64,000 nt of DNA from Beroe forskalii. Its lineage: Eukaryota; Ctenophora; Nuda; Beroida; Beroidae. The notes under the pieces are model-generated. The model was given only the letters and a program-made list of their open reading frames with translations, made no database searches and was not told the DNA's origin. Of the stretch, positions 1-11,500 are shown piece by piece (positions within the stretch are counted from its first letter, which is position 1; every line of letters starts with the position of its first letter). The position numbers and the translations under genes were made by a program. The DNA lies in NCBI GenBank assembly GCA_011033025.1, contig WFMF01000357.1, positions 1-64,000 of the forward strand, given 5' to 3'.

Positions 1-150
1 TGCATGCACACCGTAAGGTCATGCGCACAGCTTAAAAAGCATACGCGCACACCGTACGGTCGTGCGTGTAGCTTAAAAAGCGTGTGCGCACACCGTACGG
101 TCGTGCACGCACACCATAAGGTCGTGCGCGCAGCTTAAAATGCATGCGAG
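1..150. repeat. 41-bp minisatellite, about 3.5 copies
   Basis: The core CCGTACGG (variants CCGTAAGG, CCATAAGG) followed by GTCGTGCGCGCAGCTTAAAA starts near 11, 52 and 93, giving a 41-bp period; a shortened last unit starts near 113. CpG-rich. It directly abuts the truncated 5' end of the LINE fragment that follows. Confidence 0.8.
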
Positions 151-159
151 CGAACCATT

Positions 160-789
160 AGGGTCCCTTGTTATTTATACTGTATATAAATGACCTTCCT
201 GATGGTATCAATAACCTCACTAAGTTATTTGCAGATGACATGAAGCTAATTGTAAATGCTGGCAGTAATAACAAAAAAACTGTTAACAGTGATCTTAAAT
301 CACTTGAAAACTGGGAATCTTTGTGGCTTCTTAAGTTTAATCCTGACAAATGTAAAGTCATGCACTTTGATTATAATCAGAATCCTATGAATGAATATAG
401 AATAGATGGAGTTATTTTAGATAGTGTACAATCTGAAAAAAGATCTTGGTGTTGTTGTGAATAATCAATTGAAATGGAATGACAACATAAACTCTTGTAT
501 TAAAGATGCTAATAGAATGATTGCTTGGGTAACTAGAAACATGCTTAATCGTGATCCAGCTATTTTAACACGTATCTATAAGACTATAATAAGACCAAAG
601 TTAGAGTATTGTGTTCAAATATGGAATAGGAGTACTTGCCATGGTAATTGGTCAACTATTTTAGAGTTGGAATCTATACAGCGTAGATTTACAAGACTAG
701 TCAATGATATTGGACTATTACCCTATAGTGAGCGTTTGAGGAAACTTAATCTTACAACTTTAGGTGAACGGAGATTAAGGGGTGATCTT
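160..789 (+). mobile_element. LINE reverse-transcriptase fragment, left half (CR1-type)
   Basis: This is the 3' half of a non-LTR retrotransposon reverse transcriptase. The reading frame opens with GPLLFILYINDLPDG and carries the catalytic FADD box near 228-240. It continues with the palm/thumb motifs common in CR1/L2-type LINEs (FNPDKCKVMH, KDLGVVVNNQLKW, YKTIIRPKLEYCVQIWN, ERRLRGDL). The element is 5'-truncated, with no start codon or endonuclease domain. A one-base change in the A-run near 436-442 shifts the frame from one ORF to the next, so it is a dead copy. It is cut at 789 by foldback element A1 and resumes at 2185. The CR1-type assignment rests on motif resemblance only. Confidence 0.85.
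782..789. repeat. Target-site duplication, left copy of A1
   Basis: GTGATCTT, repeated exactly at 2177-2184 on the other side of element A1. Confidence 0.93.
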
Positions 790-1205
790 GGCATAATAGG
801 CCGCGAACTTTAGTTCGCCGCGAACTCGGGCGAACTCAGGCGAACCCGCGCGAACTCCGCGCGAGTTCGCCAGCGTTCGCCGACAGTTCGCCAATTTTTT
901 TCCTTGGCGAACTCCGCTGAAGTTCGCCGAAAGTTCGCCAGACGTTCGCCGAACTCCGGGCGAACTCGAGCGAACTCAGGCGAACCCGCGCTGAGTTCGC
1001 CGCAACTGCGAACAAGTTCGCCGCGAACTAGTTCGCAGCGAACTTAAAATTTTGGTTGGCGAACGATTTTTTGGGGTTCGCGGCGGACTCGTTCGCGGCG
1101 AACTTGTTCGCGGACTCGTTCGCGGCGAACTTGTTCGCAGCGAACTAGTTCGCGGCGGACTAGTTCGCCGCGAACTACTTTTTTCTAAGTTCGCGGCGAA
1201 CTCTT

Positions 1206-1252
1206 GTCAGACGTTGTCTGACCCCTTCGCCTTCGGCGGGCGCGCCTGACAA
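1206..1252. repeat. Hairpin module shared between elements
   Basis: GTCAGACGTTGTCTGAC (1206-1222) is a perfect 7-bp stem with a GTT loop. It is followed by a C-rich stretch and a second short inverted match ending CCTGACAAG. The same module in reverse orientation occurs in element B (5117-5174), although the rest of A and B is unrelated. Confidence 0.75.
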
Positions 1253-1302
1253 GCGAACTCCATTAACCTTTTTTCTTTGGTGATGGTCGCTGCGAACTAA
1301 TT

Positions 1303-1670
1303 CGGGTTAGGGTTTGGGTTAGGGTTTGGGTTAGGGTTTGGGTAAGGGTTTGGGTTAGGGTTTGGGTTTGGGTTAGGGTTTGGGTTAGGGTTTGGGTTAG
1401 GGTTTGGGTAAGGGTTTGGGTTAGGGTTTGGGTTAGGGTTAGGGTTAGGGTTTGGGTAAGGGTTTGGGTTAGGGTTAGGGTTTGGGTTAAACCCAAAACC
1501 CAACCCCCGAACCCAACCCCTAACCCAAACCTAACCCAAACTAACCTTTGGGTTAACCCAAACCCTTAACCCAGGGTCTAACCCCTAACCCTGACAGTAT
1601 ACTGTTAGGGTTTGGGTTTGGGTTAGGGCGGGGGGTTGGGTTTGGGTTCGGGTTAGGGTTTGGGTTGGCG
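1303..1670. repeat. Telomere-like variant repeats in the core of A1
   Basis: Blocks of GGGTTAGGGTTT run G-rich on the plus strand (1303-1488), then C-rich (1490-1590), then G-rich again (1607-1668), with the CAGTATACTG palindrome between the last two. The alternating TTAGGG/TTTGGG pattern differs from pure animal telomere TTAGGG. This is interior DNA inside a transposon, not a chromosome end. Confidence 0.85.
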
Positions 1671-2184
1671 AACAATCGTTCGAGGCGAACTAGTTTGGCA
1701 GTTTGCAGGGGAATTGTTATAGTTGATGACAAACAAGTTCGCAGCATAAAATTAATAATGAAGTTCGCGGCGAACTAGTTCGCCGCGAACTTAGAAAAAA
1801 CTAGTTCGCGGCGAACTAGTTCGCGGCGAACTAGTCCGCCGCGAACTTGTTCGCCACGAACTAGTTCGCCGCGAACGATTGTTCGCCGGCGAACAATCGT
1901 TCGCCAACCAAAAATTTTAAGTTCGCTGCGAACTAGTTCGCGGCGAACTTGTTCGCCAGTTTGCGGCGAACTCCGCGCGGGTTCGCCTGAGTTCGCTCGA
2001 GTTCGCCCGGAGTTCGGCGAACGTCTGGCGAACTTTCGGCGAACTTCAGCGGAGTTCGCCAAGGAAAAAAATTGGCGAACTGTCGGCGAACGCTTGCGAA
2101 CTCGCGCGGAGTTCGCGCGGGTTCGCCTGAGTTCGCCCGGGTTCGCGGCGAACTAAAGTTCGCGGCCTATTATGCCGTGATCTT

Positions 2185-2442
2185 ATCGAGACTTATAAAA
2201 TCTTAAATGATAAAGTTCAATATGGTGAAAATCTATTTAGACATGGCAGGTCAGGAAAGAACATTTTGCATAGAAGCGTTAAATCTAATGATTCTGATAT
2301 TTGTAAATTGAGGGCCCATTTTCTACCTGAAAGAGTACGTAATTACTGGAATAAATTACCTAACTACGTTAAGTATGGTGGCCGAGGTGGCTCACTTGGG
2401 GAAAATTTTTTGAAATCAATTTTTAGGTCCAAATTGTTTTAA
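2185..2442 (+). mobile_element. LINE reverse-transcriptase fragment, right half
   Basis: This continues the LINE of 160-789 after element A1. The frame reads IETYKIL, then LRAHFLPERVRNYWNKLPNY, the C-terminal signature of this LINE type, and stops near 2441. A related fragment at 23740-24052 (minus strand) carries the matching LRSAFLPERIRNYWNRLPVY. The last ~60 bases overlap an inverted repeat and may not be LINE sequence. Confidence 0.8.
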
Positions 2443-2480
2443 AAGTGAGCCACGTCGGCCAAACCATGGCCGACGAGGCT
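2378..2480. repeat. Short inverted repeat
   Basis: TGGCCGAGGTGGCTCACTT (about 2380-2398) pairs with AAGTGAGCCACGTCGGCCA (about 2443-2461) with one mismatch, around a 44-base loop. A third half-copy (TGGCCGACGAGGCTC) follows. It may be the 3' tail structure of the LINE or a small foldback element. Confidence 0.6.
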
Positions 2481-3545
2481 CTTTTCGGGTACCATGACCA
2501 AGTTTTCGCGCATTCAGTGATCGGTGTGCGCGGCGCGCGCGCGGCTCAAATTTAAATAATTTTTGCAATTAGAATATTTTGTAATAAAAATTACACGAAT
2601 GTCTTGGAAAGTTTTTGTTATTATCAAATAATACAATTTTTGTGCTATTCTTGTCTTGGTTTATGTTTCTGAAAAAATCTGATGGAAAATCATCAGCAAA
2701 AATATCTTTTGATGGTGTGCTGTTGAAATTATGAAAATAGATTATATTTACAATCTGTGTTATGTTATAGATTCTTCTTTGTACTCTTTGTAGATTGTTA
2801 TTGACTTCGTCTCTGGAGAACTACCTTGTTGAGTACTAATTAAGTTTGTTGGTTGGCAAATATTGCATTGTCAAATATTGCATTGCCAAATGTTGCATTA
2901 CCCATATTACAATTTATTCATTTCTGATACACCTAAAATAATAAGATAGACGAAAAAACTTAATTCCACCAGTTCTAATCACTATCCTTAGGTCTTGATG
3001 AGATGCCTCCATTATAGCCTTGGTAGTTTGAAACAGGACAAAGTACTTTAATGATTGGTGAGGCAACAAATTGATATGACCATGTTTTAAAAAACTAACT
3101 ATGTCACACAGAGTACAGACTAAGAACATGCAAGATCCAAATAATAAAATGCTTGCAAAAGGTACCTAACCTATTAACTTAATGCCCCCTACCACAATGG
3201 AGTGTGTTTGTTTCATGAACTTCAGTGTCATAAGTTGGTCCTTGTGCATTATTGAGAATTCTTTATCTTTATTGGGAAACTTTATCTTGTCAGACAAGAT
3301 TAAAGTATCAAGTCAATTGTCACTAGAAATAGAGCCCAATCACTTTTGAAGGCAAATTTCAAAAATGCAAATGTTTAAATTTATTAGATGGACGCCTTAA
3401 TACTCTTCCTACCACAATTTAGTGTATAGTTTCATAATAAGTTTCATGTTCATTTGGTATCAAAGTTATCATTTGTCTTATTCAAAACAATTCAAGTATA
3501 CAAATATCATCTGGTCAGACAAGGAGGAAATTTTCATGACATCTA
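2481..3545. other. AT-rich stretch without recognised gene
   Basis: No convincing exon, RNA gene or repeat boundary is seen. There is a short CG-rich run near 2525-2545 and short GCATTGTCAAATATT-type repeats near 2865-2895. Small frames present lack splice or homology support. Confidence 0.6.
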
Positions 3546-4089
3546 GATTTGAGGGTAAAATGGTAGTACAGGAACATGGATGAATTTAGCCCCCAATAGC
3601 CCCCATTAGCCCCCATGGGGGCTACGTGAGGGGCTAATAAGGGGCTAGTGAGGGGCTAATTTAAGCATTTAGCCCCGTGGTAGCTAAAATAGCGCGGGGC
3701 TATGGTGGGGGCTATAAGCGCCCACGGTGAGGGGCTATTTGCCCCCATTAGCCCCCATTAGCCCTCACTGCCCCTTCACTAGCCTCACGTAGCCCCACGG
3801 GGCTAAAATGAAGGTTAGTTTTATTGCCCCATTAGCCCCCCACAGAAAAAATTAGCCCCATTAGCCCCCCACGATTTTAAGTTGTGAATTTCCATGTGGG
3901 GGCTATTGCGCCCATATGAGGGGCTATTGCTCCCATATGAGGCTATTAAGCCCATATGAGGGGCTAATTTGGTTGGTTTTGTAAAATCAGCTAGCCCCCA
4001 CCAGTAGTAAATTTTGTGCTAAAATGCAAATTTTCAAATCGTATTAAAAATTGCAGACCACTAGCCCCCACCGTTACAATATACCCCTA

Positions 4090-4845
4090 AATAGGTTCCT
4101 GCCCTTACTAGCTCTTATTGGCCTTATTGCCCTTATTAGCCTTATTTATTGGCCTCACTGGCCCCTTTGGCCCTCACCCTTATTGGCCCCTCACTGGCCT
4201 CACTGGCCCCTCACTGGCCCTTATTGGCCCTCACTGGCCTTATTGGCCCTTATTGGCCCTCTGGCCTTATTGGCCCTTATTGGCCCCTCACTAGCCCTCA
4301 CTAGCCCTTATAGCCCCTTATTGGCCTTATTGGCCTCACTAGCCCTCACTAGCCCTTATTAGCCTCCTGGCCCTTATTAGCCTCACTAGCCTCACTAGCC
4401 CCTTATTGGCCCCTCACTAGCCCCTATTAGCCCTTATTAGCCCTTATTAGCCCCTTATTGGCCTCACTGGCCTTAATGGCCCCTCTGGCCTTATTGGCCC
4501 TCACTAGCCCCTTATTAGCCCCTCACTGGCCCCTTATTGGCCTCACTAGCCCCTTATTGGCCCTCCTGGCCTTATTGGCCCTCACTGGCCTTATTGGCCC
4601 CTCACTGGCCCTTATTGGCCCCTCACTAGCCCCTTATTGGCCCTCACTAGCCCCTTATTGGCCCCTCACTGGCACTTAATGGCCCCTCACTGGCCATATT
4701 TGCCCCTCACTGGCCCCTTATTGGCCCTCACTGGCCCCTTATTGGCCCCTCACTGGCCCTCACTGCCCCTTATTGCCCCTTATTGGCCCCTCACTTTCAT
4801 TGGCCCTCACTGGCCCTTATTGGCCTTATTAGCCCTCACCTGCCC
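4090..4845. repeat. Element B left-arm satellite (TGGCC form)
   Basis: Alternating CCTTATTGGCC and CCTCACTGGCC units, mostly with GGCC where the right arm has AGCC. Long frames here (for example 4051-5017) read as Leu/Pro/Trp/Thr repeats and are not genes. Confidence 0.85.
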
Positions 4846-5116
4846 CTCATGCATTCAGATCATAGTGCAGTTACTACGTCACGTGATATATCACGTGACA
4901 TTTCACGTGGTAGACCACAAGAAATATTACGTGAACTCTAGTTCTCTCCAGTGCAGATTATATCCAGTGCTGATTATATCCAGTGCCGATTTTATCCGAT
5001 GCTCCCTTGAATCGTAAATAAATACTAATAAGTAAAATTCGTGCGCGGCTCTTCCAATTCCATTTTGATCCTTGAAGCAGAAAAATACCATTACTGATAC
5101 TAATCCTTTATATTGT

Positions 5117-5235
5117 CAGACACGCCCCCGCCGGCCCGCCAAAAGCAAAGGTAAAGGGTCAGACAACGTCTGACAGACTCTTAGAGTCTGTCTTGTAGTG
5201 CGCAGAGGGCCTCCGGGCCTGGCATAACGCCAGGC
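5117..5235. repeat. Shared hairpin module in element B
   Basis: GTCAGACAACGTCTGAC (5158-5174) is the reverse complement of the A-family hairpin and is preceded by the same GCCC/CCG/AAGGG surroundings. A related hairpin with an ATAAC loop, GCCTGGC-ATAAC-GCCAGGC, lies at 5217-5235. Confidence 0.7.
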
Positions 5236-5515
5236 AAGGATTAGGTTTTACACCGCTAGCATTGCTTCTAAACCTAACCATAGCTCTAACCAAAACCCTA
5301 ACCTTAATGCAGAATGCAAACCCTTCCTAAGCAAAGCCTGCATACTCATAGTATAGGTTTGCGTTTGCTAAAAGTAAACATGTATCAGTATATCCCTGTG
5401 TGCGTTGCGTGCTTCCCCCAGAGAAGCGTGGCGCAGGCGCCTGTACGCATATGCGTACCTATAAGTATAAGGGCTTAGGTGTATGCACGCGTGTGGCTTC
5501 CCCTTACCAGCGTAT

Positions 5516-5640
5516 GTCTCGCATGTAAACACTAAACAGGGCTGAGTGACCTCACAGATCTAAAGGTCAAGTTTTTGTATCCTCAACCTAACTGTGATCC
5601 TAAGCAAAACACAAATCATAATCCTTACCCTAAACATTGC
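5516..5640. mobile_element. Degenerate copy of the GTCTCCC MITE
   Basis: A diverged left half of the MITE family seen intact at 5709-5941 and 32306-32526. It starts GTCTCGCATGTAAAC and continues GAGTGACCTCACAGATCTAAAGG. Confidence 0.55.
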
Positions 5641-5708
5641 TGTAGGATTTTACCCTACCCTCCGCCGCGCACACATCGTTTGCAACACGACCCTCCAAAC
5701 TTCGGTAT

Positions 5709-5941
5709 GTCTCCCATATAAACGGCTCTGAGTGACGTCACAGATCTAAACGTCAATTTTTCTGTATCCTAAACCTAACCATAGCCTAACCAAAACCCTA
5801 ACCTTAATCCTAACACTAACCCTAACAAATCCTGACCCTAACCCTAGTCCAGAGTCCTTAAAGCGATAGGTGCGCGTAATTATATTTTTCTGAGTGACGT
5901 CATTGTCATGGATAATGAAGGCTCCCGTTTATATGGGAGAC
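5709..5941. mobile_element. GTCTCCC MITE, copy nested in element B
   Basis: A 233-bp element with TIRs GTCTCCCATATAAACGG / CGTTTATATGGGAGAC. Near each end it carries TGACGTCA, the palindromic cAMP-response-element core. Its middle is made of CCTAACCCTAAC-like repeats. Homologous to 32306-32526 and partially to 13091-13304 and 6013-6075. No clear TSD was found. Confidence 0.8.
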
Positions 5942-6012
5942 CAACCCAAACTTCAGAGTGTTGCGCGCTAGGGATGGGAGAAATCCATCAAAACATTGTA
6001 TTTGTAAATCCG

Positions 6013-6075
6013 GCCCTAATCCTAACCTCTTAAAGCGCTAGAGTGACGTCATTGTGATAGATAGTGAAGGCTCGT
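6013..6075. mobile_element. Fragment of the GTCTCCC MITE
   Basis: TTAAAGCGCTAGAGTGACGTC followed by CATTGTGATAGATAGTGAAGG matches the right end of the intact copies. Confidence 0.5.
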
Positions 6076-6474
6076 ACTCGAAGTTTGTGATGCCCCTGGT
6101 CACTGGTTAGGGCTAGACTAGCCCCTAACCAGTGACCACGGGCATCACAAACTGAAAAAAACACGTCTGACAATATAAAGGATTAGTATCAGTAATGGTA
6201 TTTTTCTGCTTCAAGGATCATGTCAAAGTGGAAGAGCCGCGCACGAATTTTACTTATAGTTATAAGTATTTATTTACGATTCAAGGGAGCCTCGGATAAA
6301 ATCGGCACTGGATATAATCAGCACTGGATATAATCTGCACTGGATATAATCTGCACTCGAGAGAACAAGAGTTCACGTGATATTTCTTGTGGTCTACCAC
6401 GTGATATATCACGTTATATATCACGTGACGTAGTAACTGCACTATGATCTGAATGCATGAGGGGCAGGTGAGGG

Positions 6475-8010
6475 GCTAATACGAGGCTAATAAGGGGCTA
6501 GTGAGGGGCTAATAAGGGGCTAGTGAGGGGCTAATAAGGGGCTAATAAGGGGCTAGTGAGGGGGCTAGTGAGGGGCCAATAAGGGCTAGTGAGGGGGCTG
6601 AGTGGGGGGGCAAATAAAGAGGCTAGTGAGGGCTAGTGAGGGGGCAATAAGGGGCTAGTGAGGGCTAATAAAGGGGCTAGTGAGGGGCTAATAAGGGGCT
6701 AATAAAGGGGCTAATAAAGGGGCTAATAAGGGGCTAGTGAGGGCTAATAAGAGGGCTAGTGAGGGCTAATAAAGGCTAGTGAGGCCAATAAGGGGCTAGT
6801 GAGGGGCTAATAAGGGGCTAGTGAGGGGCTAATAGGGGGGCTAGTAAGGGGGCTAATAAGGGGCTAATAAGGCCAATAAGAGGGGGCTAGAGGGGCTAAT
6901 AGGGGCTAGTGAGGGAGCTAATAAAGGGGCTAGTGAGGGGGCTAATAATGGGCTAGTGAGGGGCTAATAAGGGGCTAGTGAGGGGCTAATAAGGGGCTAG
7001 TGAGGGGCTAATAAGGGGCTAATAAAGGGCTAATAAAGGGCTAGTGAGGGGCTAATAAGGGGCTAATAAGGGGCTAGTGAGGGGCTAGTGAGGGGCTAAT
7101 AAGGGGCTAGTGAAGGGCTAATAAGGGGCTAGTGAGGGGCTAATAAGGGGCTAGTGAGGGGCTAATAAGGGGCTAGTGAGGGGCTAATAAAGGGCTAGTG
7201 AGGGGCTAATAAGGGGCTAGTGAGGGGCTAATTAGGGGCTAGTGAGGGGCTAGTGAGGGGCTAATAAGGGGCTAGTGAGGGGCTAATAAGGGGCTAATAA
7301 GGGGCTAGTGAGGGGCTAATAAAGGGGCTAGTGAGGGGCTAATAAAGGGGGCTAGTAAAGGGGCTAGTGAGGGGCTAGTGAGGGCTAATAAGGGGGCTAA
7401 TAAGGGGGGCTAGTGAGGGGCTAATAAAGGGGGCTAATAAGGGGGCTAGTGAGGGGCTAGTGAGGGCTAATAAAAGGGGCTAGTGAGGGGCTAATAAGGG
7501 GCTAGTGAGGGGCTAGTGAGGGGCTAATAAGGGGCTAGTGAGGGGCTAGTGAGGGGCTAATAAGGGGCTAGTGAGGGGCTAATAAGGGGCTAGTGAGGGG
7601 CTAATAAAGGGCTAGTGAGGGGCTAATAAGGGGCTAGTGAGGGGCTAATTAGGGGGCTAGTGAGGGGCTAATAAAGGGGCTAGTGAGGGGCTAATAAAGG
7701 GCTAGTGAGGGGCTAATAAGGGGCTAGTGAGGGGCTAATAAAGGGGCTAGTGAGGGGGCTAGTAAGGGGCTAGTGAGGGGCTAATAAAAGGGGCTAATAA
7801 AGGGGCTAGTGAGGGGGCTAATAAAGGGGCTAATAAGGGGGCTAGTGAGGGCTAATAAAGGGGCTAGTGAGGGGCTAATAAGGGGCTAGTGAGGGGCTAG
7901 TGAGGGGCTAGTGAGGGGCTAATAAGGGGCTAGTGAGGGGCTAGTGAGGGGCTAATAAGGGGCTAGTGAGGGGCTAATAAGGGGCTAATAAGGGGCTAGT
8001 AAGGGGCAGG
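6475..8010. repeat. Element B right-arm satellite (TAGCC form)
   Basis: About 1.5 kb of tandem 11-mers GGGGCTAGTGA and GGGGCTAATAA, usually alternating to form a 22-bp higher-order unit, with G-run and A-run length variants. Confidence 0.9.
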
Positions 8011-8562
8011 AACCTATTTAGGTTTTTTGTTACGGTGGGGGCTAGTGGTCTTGCAATTTTTAATACGATTTGAAAATTTGCATTTTTAGCACAAAATTTA
8101 CTACTGGTGGGGGCAAGCTGATTTTGCCAGAAACCAACCAAATTAGCCCCTCATATGGGCGCAATAGCCCCTCATATGGAAGCAATAGCCCCTCATATGG
8201 GCGCAATAGCCCCATGGAAATTCACAAACTTAAAATCCGTGAGGGGCTAATGGGGCTAATTTTTCTGCCAAGGGGCTAATGGGGGCTAATAAGGGGCTAA
8301 CCTTCATTTTAGCCCCGTGGGGCTACGTGAGGGGCTAGTGAGGGGCTAGTGAGGGGCTAATGGGGGGCTAATGGGGCTAAATAGCCCCTCACCGTGGGCG
8401 CTATAGCCCCCACCATAGCCCCCACGCTATTTTAACGCCCACGGGGGCTAAATGCTAAAATTAGCCCCTTATTAGCCCTCACGTAGCCCCCATGGGGGCT
8501 AATGGGGGCTATTGGGGGCTAAATTCATCCATGTTCCTGTACTACCATTTTACCGATTTGAG

Positions 8563-11500
8563 CACAATATATCAACAAAAGGTTGTACACAGTACAGGGA
8601 ATCTGACAAATTTTCATTGCCATTAGTGGCAATGTTGACAGTTATGGATCAACTAAACTTTCTATAATTGACAATGAATCACCAGTGTTGACAATGAACC
8701 ATCATTGTTGACAATGAATTCAATATGACCGTAATTGTCAAAAATGGATCTTTAGTAACGAAAATGAACTTTAACTTATAAATCAAACCCTAAACAAACC
8801 CCACACTTCATTTTGGCTTGTGTTAGAGTCAGGGGTATGACTCAGGGGTTCACTATGACGATTTTTTTTCAGAGGCAGCTTTGATTTTATTGTCAGCAAT
8901 AACAATTCATTGAATTGCTATGAGCATTCATTGGTGAAAATGAATCTATTGCCAATAAGCATGATATATAATGGAAGGCAGTAGCAACACTGAATTGTAA
9001 GTTATGGCATCATGGCAATTAATTGTCAACCGTGAATCTATTTTGACTATATGGCAACAATGAATTAACAATAAATCATCAATAAATTGACACTAATGCA
9101 CATTTCGAACTGTTTGAACCATATTTTGATTATAATGGGGTCAGTTTAAACTGTACTCTGTGTGTCGTTCGTGTGCATAGCATAAGTTTGCATGGTTCAT
9201 AGACATAACGTGACATAAGGTGCTTCAAACTGCAAAGCTTAACCCATTATAAGCCAGGTCCTATAATATATACTAGTACCACTATACCGGAGTAGTTCCT
9301 GGCATGTAGTAGGATAAGCCATGTATACAAAAGACACAAAACTGTCTTATCACATGATACCATCTTGATGTCGTTTCAAATACTTAATGCAACCTTGTGG
9401 TATGACTTAATCAAGTCCTGAAACTTAACCTATACATAACATTTGCAGGCATGGATTGCATGCAGAGCATGTGTTATACTGATGTTTTCGCCTCTGCATC
9501 CAGATGTTTTCACCCCTACAACCCTCTATACAATCGACAACTTAGTAAGTACAATCAGAATTGATTTGAATATGGAAGTACCTAAATTTTCATTATTATA
9601 TGCTTTTAACTGTCTCTGTCTGCTGAGACGCTGAGATAATAGAAGTCAGATCGAATTAACTTGACTGTAATTCAAAAAATTTTCAGTGCAACTAAGGACC
9701 TGAGTAGTCCATGAGAAATGATATCATGACAAAAGATCGTGAATCGTGATATTAATTGCTATCCTAAAGCAAAATGTCTCCCACAAGACAAGGTTTGTCC
9801 TATGAAATTTCTTTCCTTACATTGATGAACTATGAAGTGTCTATTTACTTTTTTGAAGTAACTCATGACATTTACTCCTGACAATCTAGTTATCTAGACC
9901 AACTGTGTACTGAGCCTCTGTACAACAAATGTATGGTGATTTTAGGGCGTGCAAAACTCAAAAGTCTGTTTATCAGTGTGCGTAAAAATACATTAGTTTC
10001 ACTAAGGCTCTAGCTAATCGTGACGTGATGCGTCACATCATGTGTCAATTGTTGTAACTAATCTGTAATAGTGACGTGGTGCGTCACGTCACGTTTAGTT
10101 GAAACTTTAAAACAAGTGGTGCGTCACGTCACGATTTCGTGCATTCATTCATTACTTTATTAGCACCCCATACGCGTGAGGTAGTCAATCGTGCTAGTAG
10201 CATGTGCGCAGTTTACGGAAGAACGCCAATTTGGCGACAAAACGGCCCAATTTCACTGCTCAATTTTGAGATTCGTGTAATTGGGCCGTGATATTCAATA
10301 GAGCACAGTTGAAGGATTCTGATGGTGAAACGATCATCTTGTTAATACTCCCAGTAGGTCAGAAGTAATGTACTGAAACAGCTCGCAACAGGAAACGAGT
10401 ATTTTCAATTGTGGCGTGTTCCATGGACGACTGTGAAGCTCAGGAACATGATATCGAAAAATGCAAGATCAACGGGCGCTCTGAAATTTATCTAACTTGT
10501 GATTCCCAAAGTTTCAAATCTCTACCTTGAAAAATGTGGATTTCTATAAAAATAAACCGCACGTTTGTGTAAAAATGAACAGTTCTGAAACGTGAGGTAG
10601 TAAAGTAATCACGTGACTTTTGAGCATCGCGCGCATCAAACAGCTGCAAAACGCATGGAAACCATCTCATCGCATCCTTCATTGGATTCATTACTCACTA
10701 CCTCACTTGTTTCATTTCTGTGTGTAAGTGTGTGCAATTGGTTACAACTTTGTTTGTAGGTACTAGATACTGTGTTTTGTAAGTTTTAGATTAGAATACA
10801 GTTGCTGCTAATTCCTCCTGAAGACTTTGTTTCATAGTTTTTCATTTGGCATCATGACTCATGTTAGCATGTTAGCATAAAGAAATATTTCTAACATATC
10901 AATTTTCAGGTAGTAACAGAATCAGAAAGGAAGACCAGAGTAGGAACACAGCCTATGGTCTCTCCCATCAGAGTAAACACTGGGTGAGCAAGCAGAGGAT
11001 AACTGGGATCTAGTAACAGTACGTTCAGAATATTTCGAACTTGTATTCCGATAGAAGGTGAATTACGCTGAAAATCAATGATTTTATGCTTTAATATGTC
11101 AACACTGGGTCAAATGACGATATTGCCTATAGAGAGAGATTTATTGATGCTTGACACCCAAAATACAAGCTTTCAAAGACCATACTTTGGGTACACCAAG
11201 CTTTTGTCATATAATAGCTGTTTGTTATTGCATTGACCCGTGGTACACCGATCCCCGTCATTGACCCCTCTATTCAGACCCCAGTTATTCAGACCCCCGT
11301 TAGTCGTATTTAAACTCATTTCAACATAATCAAGTCGAAAATCCCGTGTAAACATAAATTTCTTCAAATCCCCTAATTTTCTACAAAACGTCCGTGTGTA
11401 CTACGTGCTGAAATATGGCAACTAGATCTAATTTCACGTGCATTAGTCGTATTTAAACTCATTTCAACGTAATCAAGTCGAAAACCTGTGTAAATATCAC

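Larger units (their letters stand above)
790..2176. mobile_element. Foldback DNA element A1 with 8-bp TSD
   Basis: The termini are GGCATAATAGGCCGCGAAC and its reverse complement, flanked by the exact 8-bp repeat GTGATCTT (782-789 and 2177-2184). Both arms are packed with GTTCGCGGCGAAC, itself a palindrome, and the centre is made of TTAGGGTTTGGG-type repeats meeting at CAGTATACTG (1595-1604). No transposase ORF is seen; the listed long frames are repeat translations. The element interrupts the LINE exactly: removing it plus one TSD restores the expected RGDL-IETYKIL junction in frame. Same family as 21839-23475. The superfamily is uncertain; an 8-bp TSD with GG termini fits Merlin- or MULE-like mobilisation. 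Confidence 0.93.
3554..8554. mobile_element. Foldback DNA element B, 5.0 kb, 8-bp TSD
   Basis: The termini are GGTAAAATGGTAGTACAGG and its reverse complement, flanked by GATTTGAG at 3546-3553 and 8555-8562. The inverted arms are about 1.6 kb (left) and 2.4 kb (right). Each runs from a unique end (AACATGGATGAATTTAGCCC) through a satellite of two alternating units, GGGGCTAGTGA and GGGGCTAATAA, into a ~300-bp unique inner segment (4850-5135 pairing with 6160-6465). The core (5135-6160) holds older nested repeats. No transposase is seen. In the left arm the satellite mostly reads TGGCC where the right arm reads TAGCC, so the arms have been homogenised separately. Confidence 0.93.

Noticed and set aside
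1303..1670. A telomere or chromosome end
   Set aside because: The repeats are internal to a transposon with TSDs, are interrupted by other DNA and mix TTAGGG with TTTGGG.
4051..5017. Hydrophobic Leu/Pro/Trp-rich frames that look like membrane proteins
   Set aside because: They translate the CCTTATTGGCC/CCTCACTGGCC satellite of element B; no start, splice or domain support.
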